Shown here: piece after piece, positions 35,220 to 43,614 of the stretch
Layout of the letters: every line of letters begins with the position of its first letter
Numbering within the stretch: position 1 is the stretch's first letter
Assembly: GCF_009760925.1 (NCBI RefSeq)
Contig: NZ_VRLV01000012.1
Location: 186,001-250,000 of the forward strand
Length of the DNA stretch: 64,000 nucleotides
Direction: 5' to 3'
Source: Nonomuraea typhae
Lineage (GTDB): Bacteria > Actinomycetota > Actinomycetes > Streptosporangiales > Streptosporangiaceae
Notes under the pieces: generated by a model
The model's input: the letters and a program-made list of their open reading frames with translations, nothing else
Database searches by the model: none
Told to the model about the DNA's origin: nothing
Program-made: the position numbers and the translations under genes

Positions 35220-36079
35220 CACGCCGCCTCCCTTCTGTCGAGCAGGAAGTGAGCCATCGTCACCAGCGTCGAAAGCAGCAGTCCGACGGCGCCGAGCGCC
35301 GCCGACAGCCCCAGGTCGGAGTTGAGGAACGACTCGCGGTAGACGCTGATCACGACCGTGTTCGTGGCCTCGACCGGGCCGCCCTGGGTGAGCAGCCAGA
35401 TGATGTCGAAGCGCCGCAGCGACCAGATCGTCATCAGCAGGGCGACGATCCTGAGCGTGGGCGTGAGGTACGGGTAGACGATGTCCCTGAAGGTGTTGAC
35501 CGGGTCGGCGCCGTCCACCCGGGCCGACTCGTACAGTTCGTCCGGCACCGACTGCAGCGCGGCGAGCACGACGAGCATGACGAAGGGGAAGACCTTCCAG
35601 ATCGAGGCCACGGTGACCGCCGGCAGGGCCCACGCCGTGTCGGTGAGCCAGCCCTCGCCGTCGAGGCCGAGCGCACGCACGCCCCTGTTCAGCACGCCGC
35701 TGTCGTTGTTGTAGATCCACACGAAGATCAGGGCGACCGCCACGGTCGGCACCGCCCAGGGCATCGTGAGAATGGTCCGCGCGGCCGTACGCCCGGGGAA
35801 GGAGCGGTTCAGCAGGACGGCGGCCAGCGTCCCGAGCAGGAGCGAACCGGCGACGGTCGCCGCGGAGTAGACGAGGGTGACCAGCAGCGAGTGGTAGAAG
35901 CCCGGCTCGCCGAACAGTGTCACGTAGTGCTCGAACCCGATGAACACCCCGCCCGTCGGATTGAGCAGCTTGGCGTCGGTGAGGCTCAGCCAGAGGCCGT
36001 TGAGCAGCGGCGCGGCGGTCAGCAGCACCAGGTAGACCGCCGCCCCGGCGATGAACAGGTACGGTAAGCGCCGGGTCAC
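35216..36079 (-). CDS. sugar ABC permease (UgpA/MalF type), 287 aa
   Basis: LFIAGAAVYLVLLTAAPLLN..SLTDAK is the usual first helix and loop of UgpA-type permeases. The EAA segment is ELYESARVDGADPVNTFRDI. GTG at 36079 overlaps the binding-protein stop. Confidence 0.9.
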   Translation of the reverse strand: MTRRLPYLFIAGAAVYLVLLTAAPLLNGLWLSLTDAKLLNPTGGVFIGFEHYVTLFGEPGFYHSLLVTLVYSAATVAGSLLLGTLAAVLLNRSFPGRTAARTILTMPWAVPTVAVALIFVWIYNNDSGVLNRGVRALGLDGEGWLTDTAWALPAVTVASIWKVFPFVMLVVLAALQSVPDELYESARVDGADPVNTFRDIVYPYLTPTLRIVALLMTIWSLRRFDIIWLLTQGGPVEATNTVVISVYRESFLNSDLGLSAALGAVGLLLSTLVTMAHFLLDRREAAW

Positions 36080-37326
36080 GCCAGTTTCTCCGCCTCCTGC
36101 TGGGCCCGCTTCAGCGCCGCCGCCGGGTCCTCGTTCTGCACGAGCACCTTCTCGATCTCCTGCAGCACGATGCGCCTGATCTGCGGCGTCTTGGTCTCGA
36201 AGCCGTCGATCACCGCGTCGGCGGAGTTCGCCGACTGCTTCCTGAACGTCTCGACCCACGGGTTCTCGGTCAGGAACGTCCCCGGCGGCTGCGCGTCGGT
36301 GCCGATCACGCTGGCGCCGAGCGCGGCGGCGGCCGACTCCTGTGCCCGGGCCGAGAAGAACCACTTCAGCCAGTCCTTGGCCAGCGCCTTGTTCTTGCCG
36401 TTCTTGTTGATCCCGACGAAGAAGCTCGCGTGGCTCGAGCCCTCGCCGGGGAACGGCAGCCGCGACGCGCCCACCCCGCTCGCGCTCGGCACCACCTGGT
36501 TGCCGCTGACCATGGTGAACAGCGCGGAGCTGTTGTCGATCATCATTCCGATCTTGCCCTCTTTGAACTTCGAGCGGAACGTGGAGGCGTCGTCGCCCAC
36601 GGACATCGCGCCACTGGCGTACATCTCCTTGTAGGCCGTGACCGCCGCGACGTTCTCCGGTGAGTCGATGGTCAGCTTGCCGGCACGCGACCAGCCGCCG
36701 CCGAACCCGTACGGCCAGTTCGAGAAGTCGATCCACCAGGGGACCTCTTCATTGATCTGATGGCGTACGGCGAAGCCGGGGTTGCCGGTCTTGTCCTTGA
36801 TGGCCTTGGCCGCCGCGACCAGGCCGGGCAGGTCGGCAGGCGGCTTCACGCCCGCCTCGTCCAGCAGGCCCTTGTTCCAGAACAGGGCGTAGTTGACGAT
36901 CTCCCAGGCGTAGGCGAGCTGCTCGCCCTTGTACTCGGCCGCCTTGTTGCTGTGGTTCAGCCTGCCCTTGTCCTCGGCGGTGAGGACGTCGCCGACGGGT
37001 TCGAGCAGGCCGTTCTGGGCGAGTTCGGGGAAGAAGGTGTCGGGGACGATAAGGATGTCGGGTCCGCTGCGCGCGCCCATCTGCGTTTTGAGCGTGCTCT
37101 CGTAGTCCTTGCGGGTGATCGCCTGCTGCTTCATCGTGACCTTGGGATTGGCCTGCTGATAGCCGGTCACGGACTTCCACAGCTGCTCGCCGCGGTTGGG
37201 TTCGAGCCACTGGAAGTTCGCGAAGACAAGCTGCCCGCCCTCGGCGGCGGGCTTGCCCTCGCCGCCGCCCGAGCCGCAGGCCGTCACAGTCAACAAAACA
37301 GCGAGTAAGGCTCCGAGTTTGCGCAT
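36076..37326 (-). CDS. sugar ABC substrate-binding lipoprotein (SBP_bac_1), 416 aa
   Basis: MRKLGALLAVLLTVTAC is a lipoprotein signal. VFANFQWLEPNRGEQLWKSV, TGYQQANPKVTMKQQAI and ARSGPDILIVPDTFFPELA are SBP_bac_1 features. The sugar is unknown. I prefer ATG at 37326 to a TTG six bases upstream. The divergent palindromic site at 37370 lies in its upstream region. Confidence 0.9.
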   Translation of the reverse strand: MRKLGALLAVLLTVTACGSGGGEGKPAAEGGQLVFANFQWLEPNRGEQLWKSVTGYQQANPKVTMKQQAITRKDYESTLKTQMGARSGPDILIVPDTFFPELAQNGLLEPVGDVLTAEDKGRLNHSNKAAEYKGEQLAYAWEIVNYALFWNKGLLDEAGVKPPADLPGLVAAAKAIKDKTGNPGFAVRHQINEEVPWWIDFSNWPYGFGGGWSRAGKLTIDSPENVAAVTAYKEMYASGAMSVGDDASTFRSKFKEGKIGMMIDNSSALFTMVSGNQVVPSASGVGASRLPFPGEGSSHASFFVGINKNGKNKALAKDWLKWFFSARAQESAAAALGASVIGTDAQPPGTFLTENPWVETFRKQSANSADAVIDGFETKTPQIRRIVLQEIEKVLVQNEDPAAALKRAQQEAEKLA

Positions 37327-37346
37327 GACCAAGTGTGCTCAGAACC

Positions 37347-37385
37347 TGTACAACGAATCAATATATTGGACAGAATTTCTGTACA
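37347..37385. promoter_or_regulatory. divergent operator region with palindrome
   Basis: Two TGTACA boxes (37347-37352 and 37380-37385) sit 33 bases apart, and the second overlaps the perfect 13-base palindrome ACAGAATTTCTGT (37370-37382). The region is AT-rich for this DNA and separates the sugar transporter from the YheO-like regulator, its likely ligand. Confidence 0.5.
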
Positions 37386-37400
37386 TGAGAGACTGGCCGG

Positions 37401-38051
37401 GTGACCGCCCTTGAGGAGCTCGAGCCACTCTTACGCCCCATCATGAAGGCGATCGTGGCGGCCGTCGGCCCGCACTGCGAGGTCGTGCTGCACGACCTGT
37501 CGCGCCACGACATGGACAGGACCATCGCCGCGATCGAGAACGGCCACGTCACCGGCCGTCAGGTGGGCGGCCCGTCGACCAACCTCGGCCTCGAGGTGCT
37601 CAGGGCCGAAGCGGACGACCACGACGAGTTCGGCTACCGCGCCCACACCGCGGACGGCCGCGAGCTGCGCTCCTCCTCGGTCTACCTCCGCGACGAAGAG
37701 GGGCGGGTCATCGCCGCCCTGTGCATCAACGTGGACATGACGCCCCTGCAGGCCGCCAGGGCCAACCTGGCGACGATCCTCGACGGGGACGCGCCGGACC
37801 GGGGGGAGGTTTTCGCGAGCGACATCGTCGAGGTCCTGGACAACCTCATCGAGACGGCGATTGGGGGGAAGTCGGTGGCGTTGATGTCCAAGGACGACAA
37901 ACTAGAAGTCCTGAAATTTCTGGACAAAAAGGGCGCCTTCTTCGTGAAACGCTCCATCGACCGCATCGCCCGCCGCCTCGGCATATCCCGGGTCACCGCC
38001 TACAACTACCTCGACCAAATCCGCGCCGCCCCGGAGAGACCCGCCCATTGA
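37401..38051 (+). CDS. YheO/DauR-like PAS-HTH regulator, 216 aa
   Basis: LLRPIMKAIVAAVGPHCEVVLHDLS is the YheO-type PAS start, followed by VGGPSTNLGLEVL and a C-terminal HTH_22 (DKLEVLKFLDKKGAFFVKRS, IDRIARRLGISRVTAYNYLD). D-arginine utilisation repressor DauR belongs here. It is divergent from the sugar ABC operon and probably controls it. Confidence 0.85.
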   Translation: MTALEELEPLLRPIMKAIVAAVGPHCEVVLHDLSRHDMDRTIAAIENGHVTGRQVGGPSTNLGLEVLRAEADDHDEFGYRAHTADGRELRSSSVYLRDEEGRVIAALCINVDMTPLQAARANLATILDGDAPDRGEVFASDIVEVLDNLIETAIGGKSVALMSKDDKLEVLKFLDKKGAFFVKRSIDRIARRLGISRVTAYNYLDQIRAAPERPAH

Positions 38052-38058
38052 ACACCGG

Positions 38059-38209
38059 CCGCGCCCCGCGCTCGCGCGGGGAAGGTGATGCTGGTTGACC
38101 CGGCTGCAGACGCAGGCCGCGGGCCGTGCCCCGCGCGCGGGGAAGGTCAAGGCGGAGACGGGCTCGCCGGGGGTGTGGGCCCGTGGCTACGCGCTCGCGC
38201 GGGAAGGCC
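38059..38209 (+). CRISPR. possible relic of a type I-E CRISPR array (3 repeat-like units)
   Basis: Three GC-palindromic blocks end at GGAAGG on positions 38085, 38146 and 38207, exactly 61 bases apart each time. The first and third share CGCGCTCGCGCGG; the second is shortened to CCGCGCGCGGGG. Type I-E arrays in actinomycetes use 28-29-base repeats such as ..CCCCGCGC..GCGGGG(A)AGG.. with 32-33-base spacers, that is a 61-base period. The units differ, and there are no cas genes, so it is degenerate at best. Confidence 0.4.
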
Positions 38210-38375
38210 GGCCCCCGACCACGGCCCCCGTCCTGCTGAGCCGCGGGAACCGCGCCGCACCTGACGGCCGCCTGCGGCGCCGCGTGGCGCCTGACGGCTG
38301 CCCGCAGGGGGCCGGGTTCCGGCCCGGTTGTCCAGGAGCGGGCGGCTCCCCGGCTCCCGCGGACCTTGGCGGAGT
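38210..38375. other. non-coding part of the 38052-38435 gap
   Basis: Between the repeat-like blocks and the palindrome at 38376 no gene is apparent. Two partly similar segments around GCC(T)CCTGACGGC occur at 38249-38310. The DNA is GC-rich and holds short repeats only. Confidence 0.4.
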
Positions 38376-38404
38376 CCGTCCCGTTGACCTGCGGTCAACG
38401 GGAC
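38376..38404 (+). promoter_or_regulatory. perfect 13-bp palindrome before the propeller lipoprotein gene
   Basis: CGTCCCGTTGACC (38376-38388) is mirrored exactly at 38392-38404 with only TGC between. It ends 31 bases before the ATG at 38436, where an operator or a transcript hairpin would act. There is no T tract. A dimeric repressor site is my preferred reading. Confidence 0.5.
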
Positions 38405-38435
38405 GTCAATCCGCCGGGCCTAGTCTCCGGCGTTC

Positions 38436-39860
38436 ATGAGAGGTGTGTGGGCGGCAGGGGCCGCGCTGACGGTGGCGATGGGGGCGGTGTCCTGCGGGAC
38501 GCCGCAGAACACGGTGATCGAGCCGTTGCGGATGAGCTGCTCCGGGACCGGGCAGGCGGCGCCGGAGGTTTCGCGGGCGGCCGGTTCCGCCGAGTCCGTC
38601 CCCGAGGCCGTCTCCGCGGCTGCGTCGGTTGCGGAGCCTCCTGTGCCGGTGGGGCCCGACGGGCTGGCCGTCGGCGCTTTCGCCGGCGCGCCGGGCACGC
38701 TCGACGTCATCGGCCAGAAGACCGGCGAGCTGCGCCGGATCAGCCTCGCGACCGGCGACGTGGCCTGGACGGCCGCGCTGGGCGGGGCCTTCGCCGGTGC
38801 CCGCCTCGGGCCGGTGCCCGGGTACGCGGCCACCGCGGTCTACGGTGACGGGCGGGTGGCGGTCGTGGACGGCGGCGGACGCACCGTCGTGGAGTGCTCG
38901 GTCGCCGGAGTCAAGCCGGGCGGGCTGGTCGCGGCCGGGGAGGCGGGCGGGTCCGGGCGCCTCCCGGACGGCGGGCAGCTCGTGGCCGGCGCCGGCGGGG
39001 CGGTGCTGGTCTCGGTGGCCCGCGCGGTGGAGCGCGGCTCGCGGGGACTGATCGGCGATTTCGAGCAGGGCCCGGTGGAGCGGGTCACCGACCAGCGGGT
39101 GCGCGTCAACGCGACCGCGGACGGCGGCGTGCTGCTCGACCGCCGCGCCGCGGCGCACGCCGTGGCGGGCAAGCGGCTCTACGTGGCCGATTCGGGTACG
39201 GTGACCGCCTTCGACCTGGGCAGCGGCCGGGAGCTCTGGAGCGCGCGGGTGCCGGTGCGCTTCGCCGACGTCACCGGCGGCCTGGATCCGTCCGCGCTCC
39301 GGGCGGACCGGATCGTGAGCGATGGGGAGCGGGTGTCCGTCCAGGGCGACGGGCTGGCCGTGCTCGACCCCGCCACGGGCCGCCTCCTCTGGCAGGCGCG
39401 CCTCCAGGGGAGGCTGACCGGGGTGCGCGCCTGGGGCGGCGACCAGGTGCTGGCCAGGACCGAGGACGGGTTCGCGCTGCTGGGCTCCGGCGGTTCGGTG
39501 TGGGAGGCGCCTCAGGCGGCGGACGCGGTCCTGGGGCCGGTGACGGGCGACGGCGGAGTTCTCGGCCTGGCCGTGGGCGGGCCGGGGGCCTACACCTTCG
39601 ACGCCCGGGGCGCGGTGACCAAGCTGAACGTGCCCGGTCAGGTGGGTGCGGCGGCCGGCCGTACCGCCTATGTCGGCGGCGAGGACGGAGTGAGCGCGGT
39701 GGACGTGCCCACGGGACGGGTGGTGTGGCGTGTGCGGCTGCCGCGGGCCGGTGACGTCCTCTACGGCCTGTACGCGGCCGGTGGCGGCGTCTGCGCGCAG
39801 GTGACCGACCAGCCGGGCGACGGTACCCGGCTGGTCTGCTACCGGGCTACGGCAGATTGA
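38436..39860 (+). CDS. PQQ-like beta-propeller lipoprotein, 474 aa
   Basis: MRGVWAAGAALTVAMGAVSC is a lipoprotein signal. Repeated blades such as VTAFDLGSGRELWSARVP, LAVLDPATGRLLWQARLQ and VSAVDVPTGRVVWRVRLP are PQQ-type propeller units. Actinomycete proteins of this kind are extracytoplasmic scaffolds and need not bind PQQ. Its 3' end overlaps the convergent racemase gene by 14 bases. Confidence 0.75.
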   Translation: MRGVWAAGAALTVAMGAVSCGTPQNTVIEPLRMSCSGTGQAAPEVSRAAGSAESVPEAVSAAASVAEPPVPVGPDGLAVGAFAGAPGTLDVIGQKTGELRRISLATGDVAWTAALGGAFAGARLGPVPGYAATAVYGDGRVAVVDGGGRTVVECSVAGVKPGGLVAAGEAGGSGRLPDGGQLVAGAGGAVLVSVARAVERGSRGLIGDFEQGPVERVTDQRVRVNATADGGVLLDRRAAAHAVAGKRLYVADSGTVTAFDLGSGRELWSARVPVRFADVTGGLDPSALRADRIVSDGERVSVQGDGLAVLDPATGRLLWQARLQGRLTGVRAWGGDQVLARTEDGFALLGSGGSVWEAPQAADAVLGPVTGDGGVLGLAVGGPGAYTFDARGAVTKLNVPGQVGAAAGRTAYVGGEDGVSAVDVPTGRVVWRVRLPRAGDVLYGLYAAGGGVCAQVTDQPGDGTRLVCYRATAD

Positions 39861-40950
39861 TCCACTCGGTGGAGGTGGTCACCTCGTCGAGGATCTCCCG
39901 GACCGGCTCCACGCCGAGTCCCGGCCCGACCGGCACGTCCAGGTGGCCGTCACGCAGCTCGAACGGCTCGGTGATGTCGGTGGCGTAGTAGCGGCGCGAG
40001 CCCGAGGTGTCGCCGGGCAGCGTGAAGCCGGGCAGCGCGGCGAGGGCGACGTTCGCGGCCCGGCCGAGGCCGGTCTCCAGCATGCCGCCGCACCACACGG
40101 CGATCCCGTGCGCCCGGCACAGGTCGTGGATGCGCCGGGCCTCGAGGTAGCCGCCGATGCGGCCGGGCTTGATGTTGACGATGGAGCACGAGCCGAGCGA
40201 GATGGCCGCGGCCGCGTGCTCGGCCGACTCGATGGACTCGTCCAGGCAGATCGGCGTGCTGAGCTGCTTGGCCAGCTGAGCGTGCTGGACGAAGTCGTCG
40301 TTGGCCAGGGGCTGCTCGATGAGGAGCAGGCCGAAGTCGTCGAGCTTGGCGAGCTGGCGGGCGTCCACGAGGGTGTAGGCGGCGTTGGCGTCCACCTGCA
40401 GCAGCATGTCGTCGCCGAAGCGTTCGCGGACCGCGCGGACCGGCTCGACGTCCCAGCCGGGCTCGATCTTGAGCTTGATCCGGACGTATCCCTCGTCCAG
40501 GTAGCCCTCGACGGCGTCGAGCAGCTCGGGGATGGAGTCCATGATCCCGACCGAGACGCCGCACGGCACCCGGTCGCGCTCGGCGCCCAGGAACCGGCCG
40601 AACGACTCGCCGGCGGCGCGCAGCTGGGCGTCGAGCACGGCGGTCTCCAGCGCGGCCTTGGCCATCCGGTGCCCCTTGACGGGCTCCAGCGCCCGGCCCA
40701 CGCCCTGGGCGTCGATCTCGGCGGGCAGCGCGGGCAGCAGGAAGCGCTTGATCACCTCGGCGGCGCCGTCCACGAACTCGGAGGAGTAGTGCGGCTCGGA
40801 CATCGCCACGCACTCGCCCCAGCCCTCGGCGTCCGGCGTCACCACGCGCACGAGCAGGACGTCGCGGGCGGTCTCGGTGCCGAATGAGGTCCGGAACGGT
40901 GCCACCAGCGGCATCGCGATCCTGCGCAGCTCTACTCCAGTGATTTTCAC
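39847..40950 (-). CDS. menC2-like: OSBS/N-acylamino acid racemase, 367 aa
   Basis: An enolase-superfamily muconate-lactonising-type enzyme: the catalytic K-x-K (RIKLKIEPG), metal ligands in DANAAY, EQP and DESI, and the second Lys in NIKPGRIGG. It is o-succinylbenzoate synthase/N-succinylamino acid racemase rather than menaquinone-only MenC, judged by the coupled GNAT gene (ATGA overlap), an arrangement known from N-succinylamino acid racemisation of D-amino acids. A desuccinylase is not present in the window. Confidence 0.8.
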   Translation of the reverse strand: MKITGVELRRIAMPLVAPFRTSFGTETARDVLLVRVVTPDAEGWGECVAMSEPHYSSEFVDGAAEVIKRFLLPALPAEIDAQGVGRALEPVKGHRMAKAALETAVLDAQLRAAGESFGRFLGAERDRVPCGVSVGIMDSIPELLDAVEGYLDEGYVRIKLKIEPGWDVEPVRAVRERFGDDMLLQVDANAAYTLVDARQLAKLDDFGLLLIEQPLANDDFVQHAQLAKQLSTPICLDESIESAEHAAAAISLGSCSIVNIKPGRIGGYLEARRIHDLCRAHGIAVWCGGMLETGLGRAANVALAALPGFTLPGDTSGSRRYYATDITEPFELRDGHLDVPVGPGLGVEPVREILDEVTTSTEWINLP

Positions 40951-41711
40951 GCCTTCTCCACTACGTAGTACGACTTGTCATGAAATCCGGTGACCTTCCG
41001 GCCTTCGGCCAGCATGCCGCCCAGCATGTCGCGTACGGCATGCCGCCATGCTTTGGCCGTTCCCGGATCAAGGCCGCGCAACCCCTCGATATCGGCGGGG
41101 ACCGCCACCAGCACCGTCTCCGCGTCCGTCGCGCCCGGCACCGGCCGCCCGCCCTCGTCGGCGAGGGCCACCGCCGTGCCCGCCGGGAGTTCACGCCGGT
41201 ACGGCTCCCGCCGCGCGGCCGCCTCGACGTGCGGCGAGGACAGCTCCCAGACGGCGAGCACCCGGTCGGACTCGTCCCCCTGGTTGATCGCGTCCTGCAT
41301 GACGCCGTAGAAGCCCGGCAGGTACTCCCGGGGCCGCGCCCCGAGCTTGGCCAGGTTGAAGTGCGCGTTGCGGCGCACGAGCGGGTCGTAGGTCCAGGAG
41401 ATGCGCTCCAGCCCCCGATCCAGCGCCCAGCGCCGCTGGTGCATCTTCAGTTCGAAGCCGATGCCACGCCCGGTCGTCGCGCCGGTCACGTGTGAGTGCA
41501 GGGTCGAGTCGCCGCCCCTGAACCCCACCGACGCCCCGACCAGCTTGTCACCGTCGTAGGCGCCGGTGACGTAGTTGCCGGCGTGCGCGAAGGCCCGCAT
41601 CAGCTCTACCGAGATCGGCTCGCCGCCCCGCTCGAACTGCCAGATGGCGCCGAACAGCGCGAGGACCTCTTCCAGGTCCGCGATCTCGTGAAGCTCCCTG
41701 ATCGCGATCAC
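40947..41711 (-). CDS. GNAT N-acyltransferase coupled to the racemase, 254 aa
   Basis: ISVELMRAFAHAGNYVTGAY, LVGASVGFRG, and TTGRGIGFELKMHQRRWALD carry the acyl-CoA binding segment (R-x2-G-x-G-like). It matches acetyl/succinyltransferases paired with NSAR enzymes, which would succinylate D-amino acids before racemisation. GTG at 41711 starts it; the stop overlaps the racemase start. Confidence 0.75.
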   Translation of the reverse strand: MIAIRELHEIADLEEVLALFGAIWQFERGGEPISVELMRAFAHAGNYVTGAYDGDKLVGASVGFRGGDSTLHSHVTGATTGRGIGFELKMHQRRWALDRGLERISWTYDPLVRRNAHFNLAKLGARPREYLPGFYGVMQDAINQGDESDRVLAVWELSSPHVEAAARREPYRRELPAGTAVALADEGGRPVPGATDAETVLVAVPADIEGLRGLDPGTAKAWRHAVRDMLGGMLAEGRKVTGFHDKSYYVVEKA

Positions 41712-41855
41712 GCCTGCCCTCCGAGTCGTCCGTTTGTCACGGCGACGCTAAACCACGGCGCATACGTGTCGATTCGTGCGAACTCACCAAGCATCCGGCA
41801 CCCCTTGGTGCACCCGCCCAACGCCCCGGATGCGGCGACGCCCCGGCCGTCCGAG

Positions 41856-43424
41856 TCAGGCCAGGTTGCGGAGGTCGAGCTGGCGTAGCACGCGTGAGAT
41901 GACCTCGGGGTCGGCGCCCGGCTCGCGGCGCGCGTCCAGGACCGCCTGCCGGGCCGCCGACATCATCTCGTCGTTGATCCGCCGGATCTCCCTGATCCGT
42001 TCCAGGCGCTGCCCGAACGCCTCCCGCCGCTCCTCGCCGGCCATCTCGGGGCTGAGCCGTACCGCGATCTCGGTCAGGCGGCGGGTCAGCATCTCGACCA
42101 GGTCGTCGGGCACCTGCTCCGTGTCGACGATCTCCCTGAGCCGCTGCCTGGCCGCGCCCGCGGCCTGCTTGGCCAGCTTGCGCTCGAAGGCGCGCTCGGC
42201 CGCGGTGTCGGCCTGCACCCCGAGCCGCCGCACCACCCACGGCAACGTGAGTCCCTGGATCAGCAACGTGGCCAGGATCACCGCGAACGCGATGAGCACC
42301 AGCACGTCCCGCTGCGGGATCTCCAGCGGGATCGCCAGCGCGAGCGCCACGGACGCCACTCCGCGCATGCCCGCCCACCACATCACCACGGTCTCCCGCC
42401 AGCTCATCGGCGTCTCGAAGTCGTCGCCGCGCGTGCGATGCCAGCGCCTGGCCAGCGCGGTGGACGGCAGCAGCCACAGCAGGCGCACCCCCACGACCAC
42501 GGCGACCACGACCAGGCTCCACCCGATCACCCGGCCGAACTGGCCGGTGACCGTGCCCAGCACGTTGTGCAGTTCCAGCCCGATCAGGCCGAAGGCCACG
42601 CCGGTCACCAGCGTGTCGATCACCTGCCAGAACGCCGCCGCGGTGAGCCGCCCGACCGAGTCGTCCGCGTCGCTGGTCTTCTCCCGCAGGTAGAAGGCGG
42701 TGGTCAGGACGGCCAGCACCCCCGACCCGCCCAGCTGATCGGCCGGCACGTAGCTGACGTAGGGCACCATCACCGACAGCCCGATCTGCAGCGTGGTGTC
42801 CCCGAGCAGGCTGGTCAGCCGTGCCGCCACCCACCCTGCCCCGAACCCGATGACGACCGCCACCACCGCCGACAGCACCAGCTCACCCGCCGCCACCGGC
42901 CAGGAGAAACTGCCCGTCACCGCCGCCGCGATCGCCACGTGGTAGAGCACGATGGCCGTCACGTCGTTGAACAGGCCCTCGCCCTCCAGCAGCGACACCA
43001 GCCGCCGCGGCAGTCCCAGCGCCCCGGCCACACTCGTCGCCGCCACCGGATCAGGCGGAGCCACCAGCGCGCCGAGCGCCGCCGCCGCGGCCAGCGACAG
43101 CCCCGGGACCAGCGCGTGCGCCACTCCGGCCACGGCGGCGGTGGTCACGAAGACCAGCGCCACGGCCAGCAGGAAGATCGGCCGCCAGTTGGCCGCGAAC
43201 TGCCGCCACGAGGTACGGCTGGCCGCCGCGTACAGCAGCGGCGGCAGCAGCGCCGGGAGGACGAGCTCGGGGGAGATGTTCACGTCGGGGACGAAGGGGA
43301 GCAGCGCCAGCACGATGCCGTACAAGGTCATCAGCACCGGGGCCGGCAGGCCCAGCCGGTCCCCGAGCGGCACCGTGACCAGCGCGCCGAGCAGGACGAG
43401 CATGAGCAGCACGAACTGGTCCAC
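41856..43424 (-). CDS. CPA1-type Na+/H+ antiporter, 522 aa
   Basis: About twelve hydrophobic segments. GALVAPPDPVAATSVAGALG and LLEGEGLFNDVTAIVL contain the conserved Asp residues of the ion site, and MRGVASVALALAIPLEIP is a C-terminal hallmark. The last 100 residues form a charged cytoplasmic tail. GTG at 43424 has GGGGG upstream. Confidence 0.85.
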   Translation of the reverse strand: MDQFVLLMLVLLGALVTVPLGDRLGLPAPVLMTLYGIVLALLPFVPDVNISPELVLPALLPPLLYAAASRTSWRQFAANWRPIFLLAVALVFVTTAAVAGVAHALVPGLSLAAAAALGALVAPPDPVAATSVAGALGLPRRLVSLLEGEGLFNDVTAIVLYHVAIAAAVTGSFSWPVAAGELVLSAVVAVVIGFGAGWVAARLTSLLGDTTLQIGLSVMVPYVSYVPADQLGGSGVLAVLTTAFYLREKTSDADDSVGRLTAAAFWQVIDTLVTGVAFGLIGLELHNVLGTVTGQFGRVIGWSLVVVAVVVGVRLLWLLPSTALARRWHRTRGDDFETPMSWRETVVMWWAGMRGVASVALALAIPLEIPQRDVLVLIAFAVILATLLIQGLTLPWVVRRLGVQADTAAERAFERKLAKQAAGAARQRLREIVDTEQVPDDLVEMLTRRLTEIAVRLSPEMAGEERREAFGQRLERIREIRRINDEMMSAARQAVLDARREPGADPEVISRVLRQLDLRNLA

Positions 43425-43513
43425 GACACCCCCGATGATCGTCGTCGTCCAGCGTGCCACACCGGGGCGGGAGGAAAGGCGCAGGTCCGGGCGTGTTGCC
43501 GGGAGCCTTTGGT

Positions 43514-43539
43514 TATGTGTAGGAAAATTCCGACATATA
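43514..43539 (+). promoter_or_regulatory. 26-bp imperfect palindrome, operator candidate
   Basis: TATGTGTAGGAA (43514-43525) and TTCCGACATATA (43528-43539) mirror each other at 10 of 12 positions around AA. It precedes the 43576 gene by about 37 bases in an AT-rich spot. A small DNA-binding dimer is likely; its identity is not visible. Confidence 0.45.
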
Positions 43540-43554
43540 GTGGTGCGAGCAGTT

Positions 43555-43614
43555 CGCCGAGAGAAGGGGATGTTCATGTCCGATCGCCGTGAGAAGGGGA
43601 CGTCCATGTCCGAG
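43555..43614 (+). repeat. 30-bp tandem duplication of ribosome site and start codon
   Basis: 43555-43584 and 43585-43614 repeat the same 30 bases with four or five differences. Each copy holds GAGAAGGGG followed 7-8 bases later by ATGTCCGA. Both ATGs (43576, 43606) are in frame with the same gene. Confidence 0.75.
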
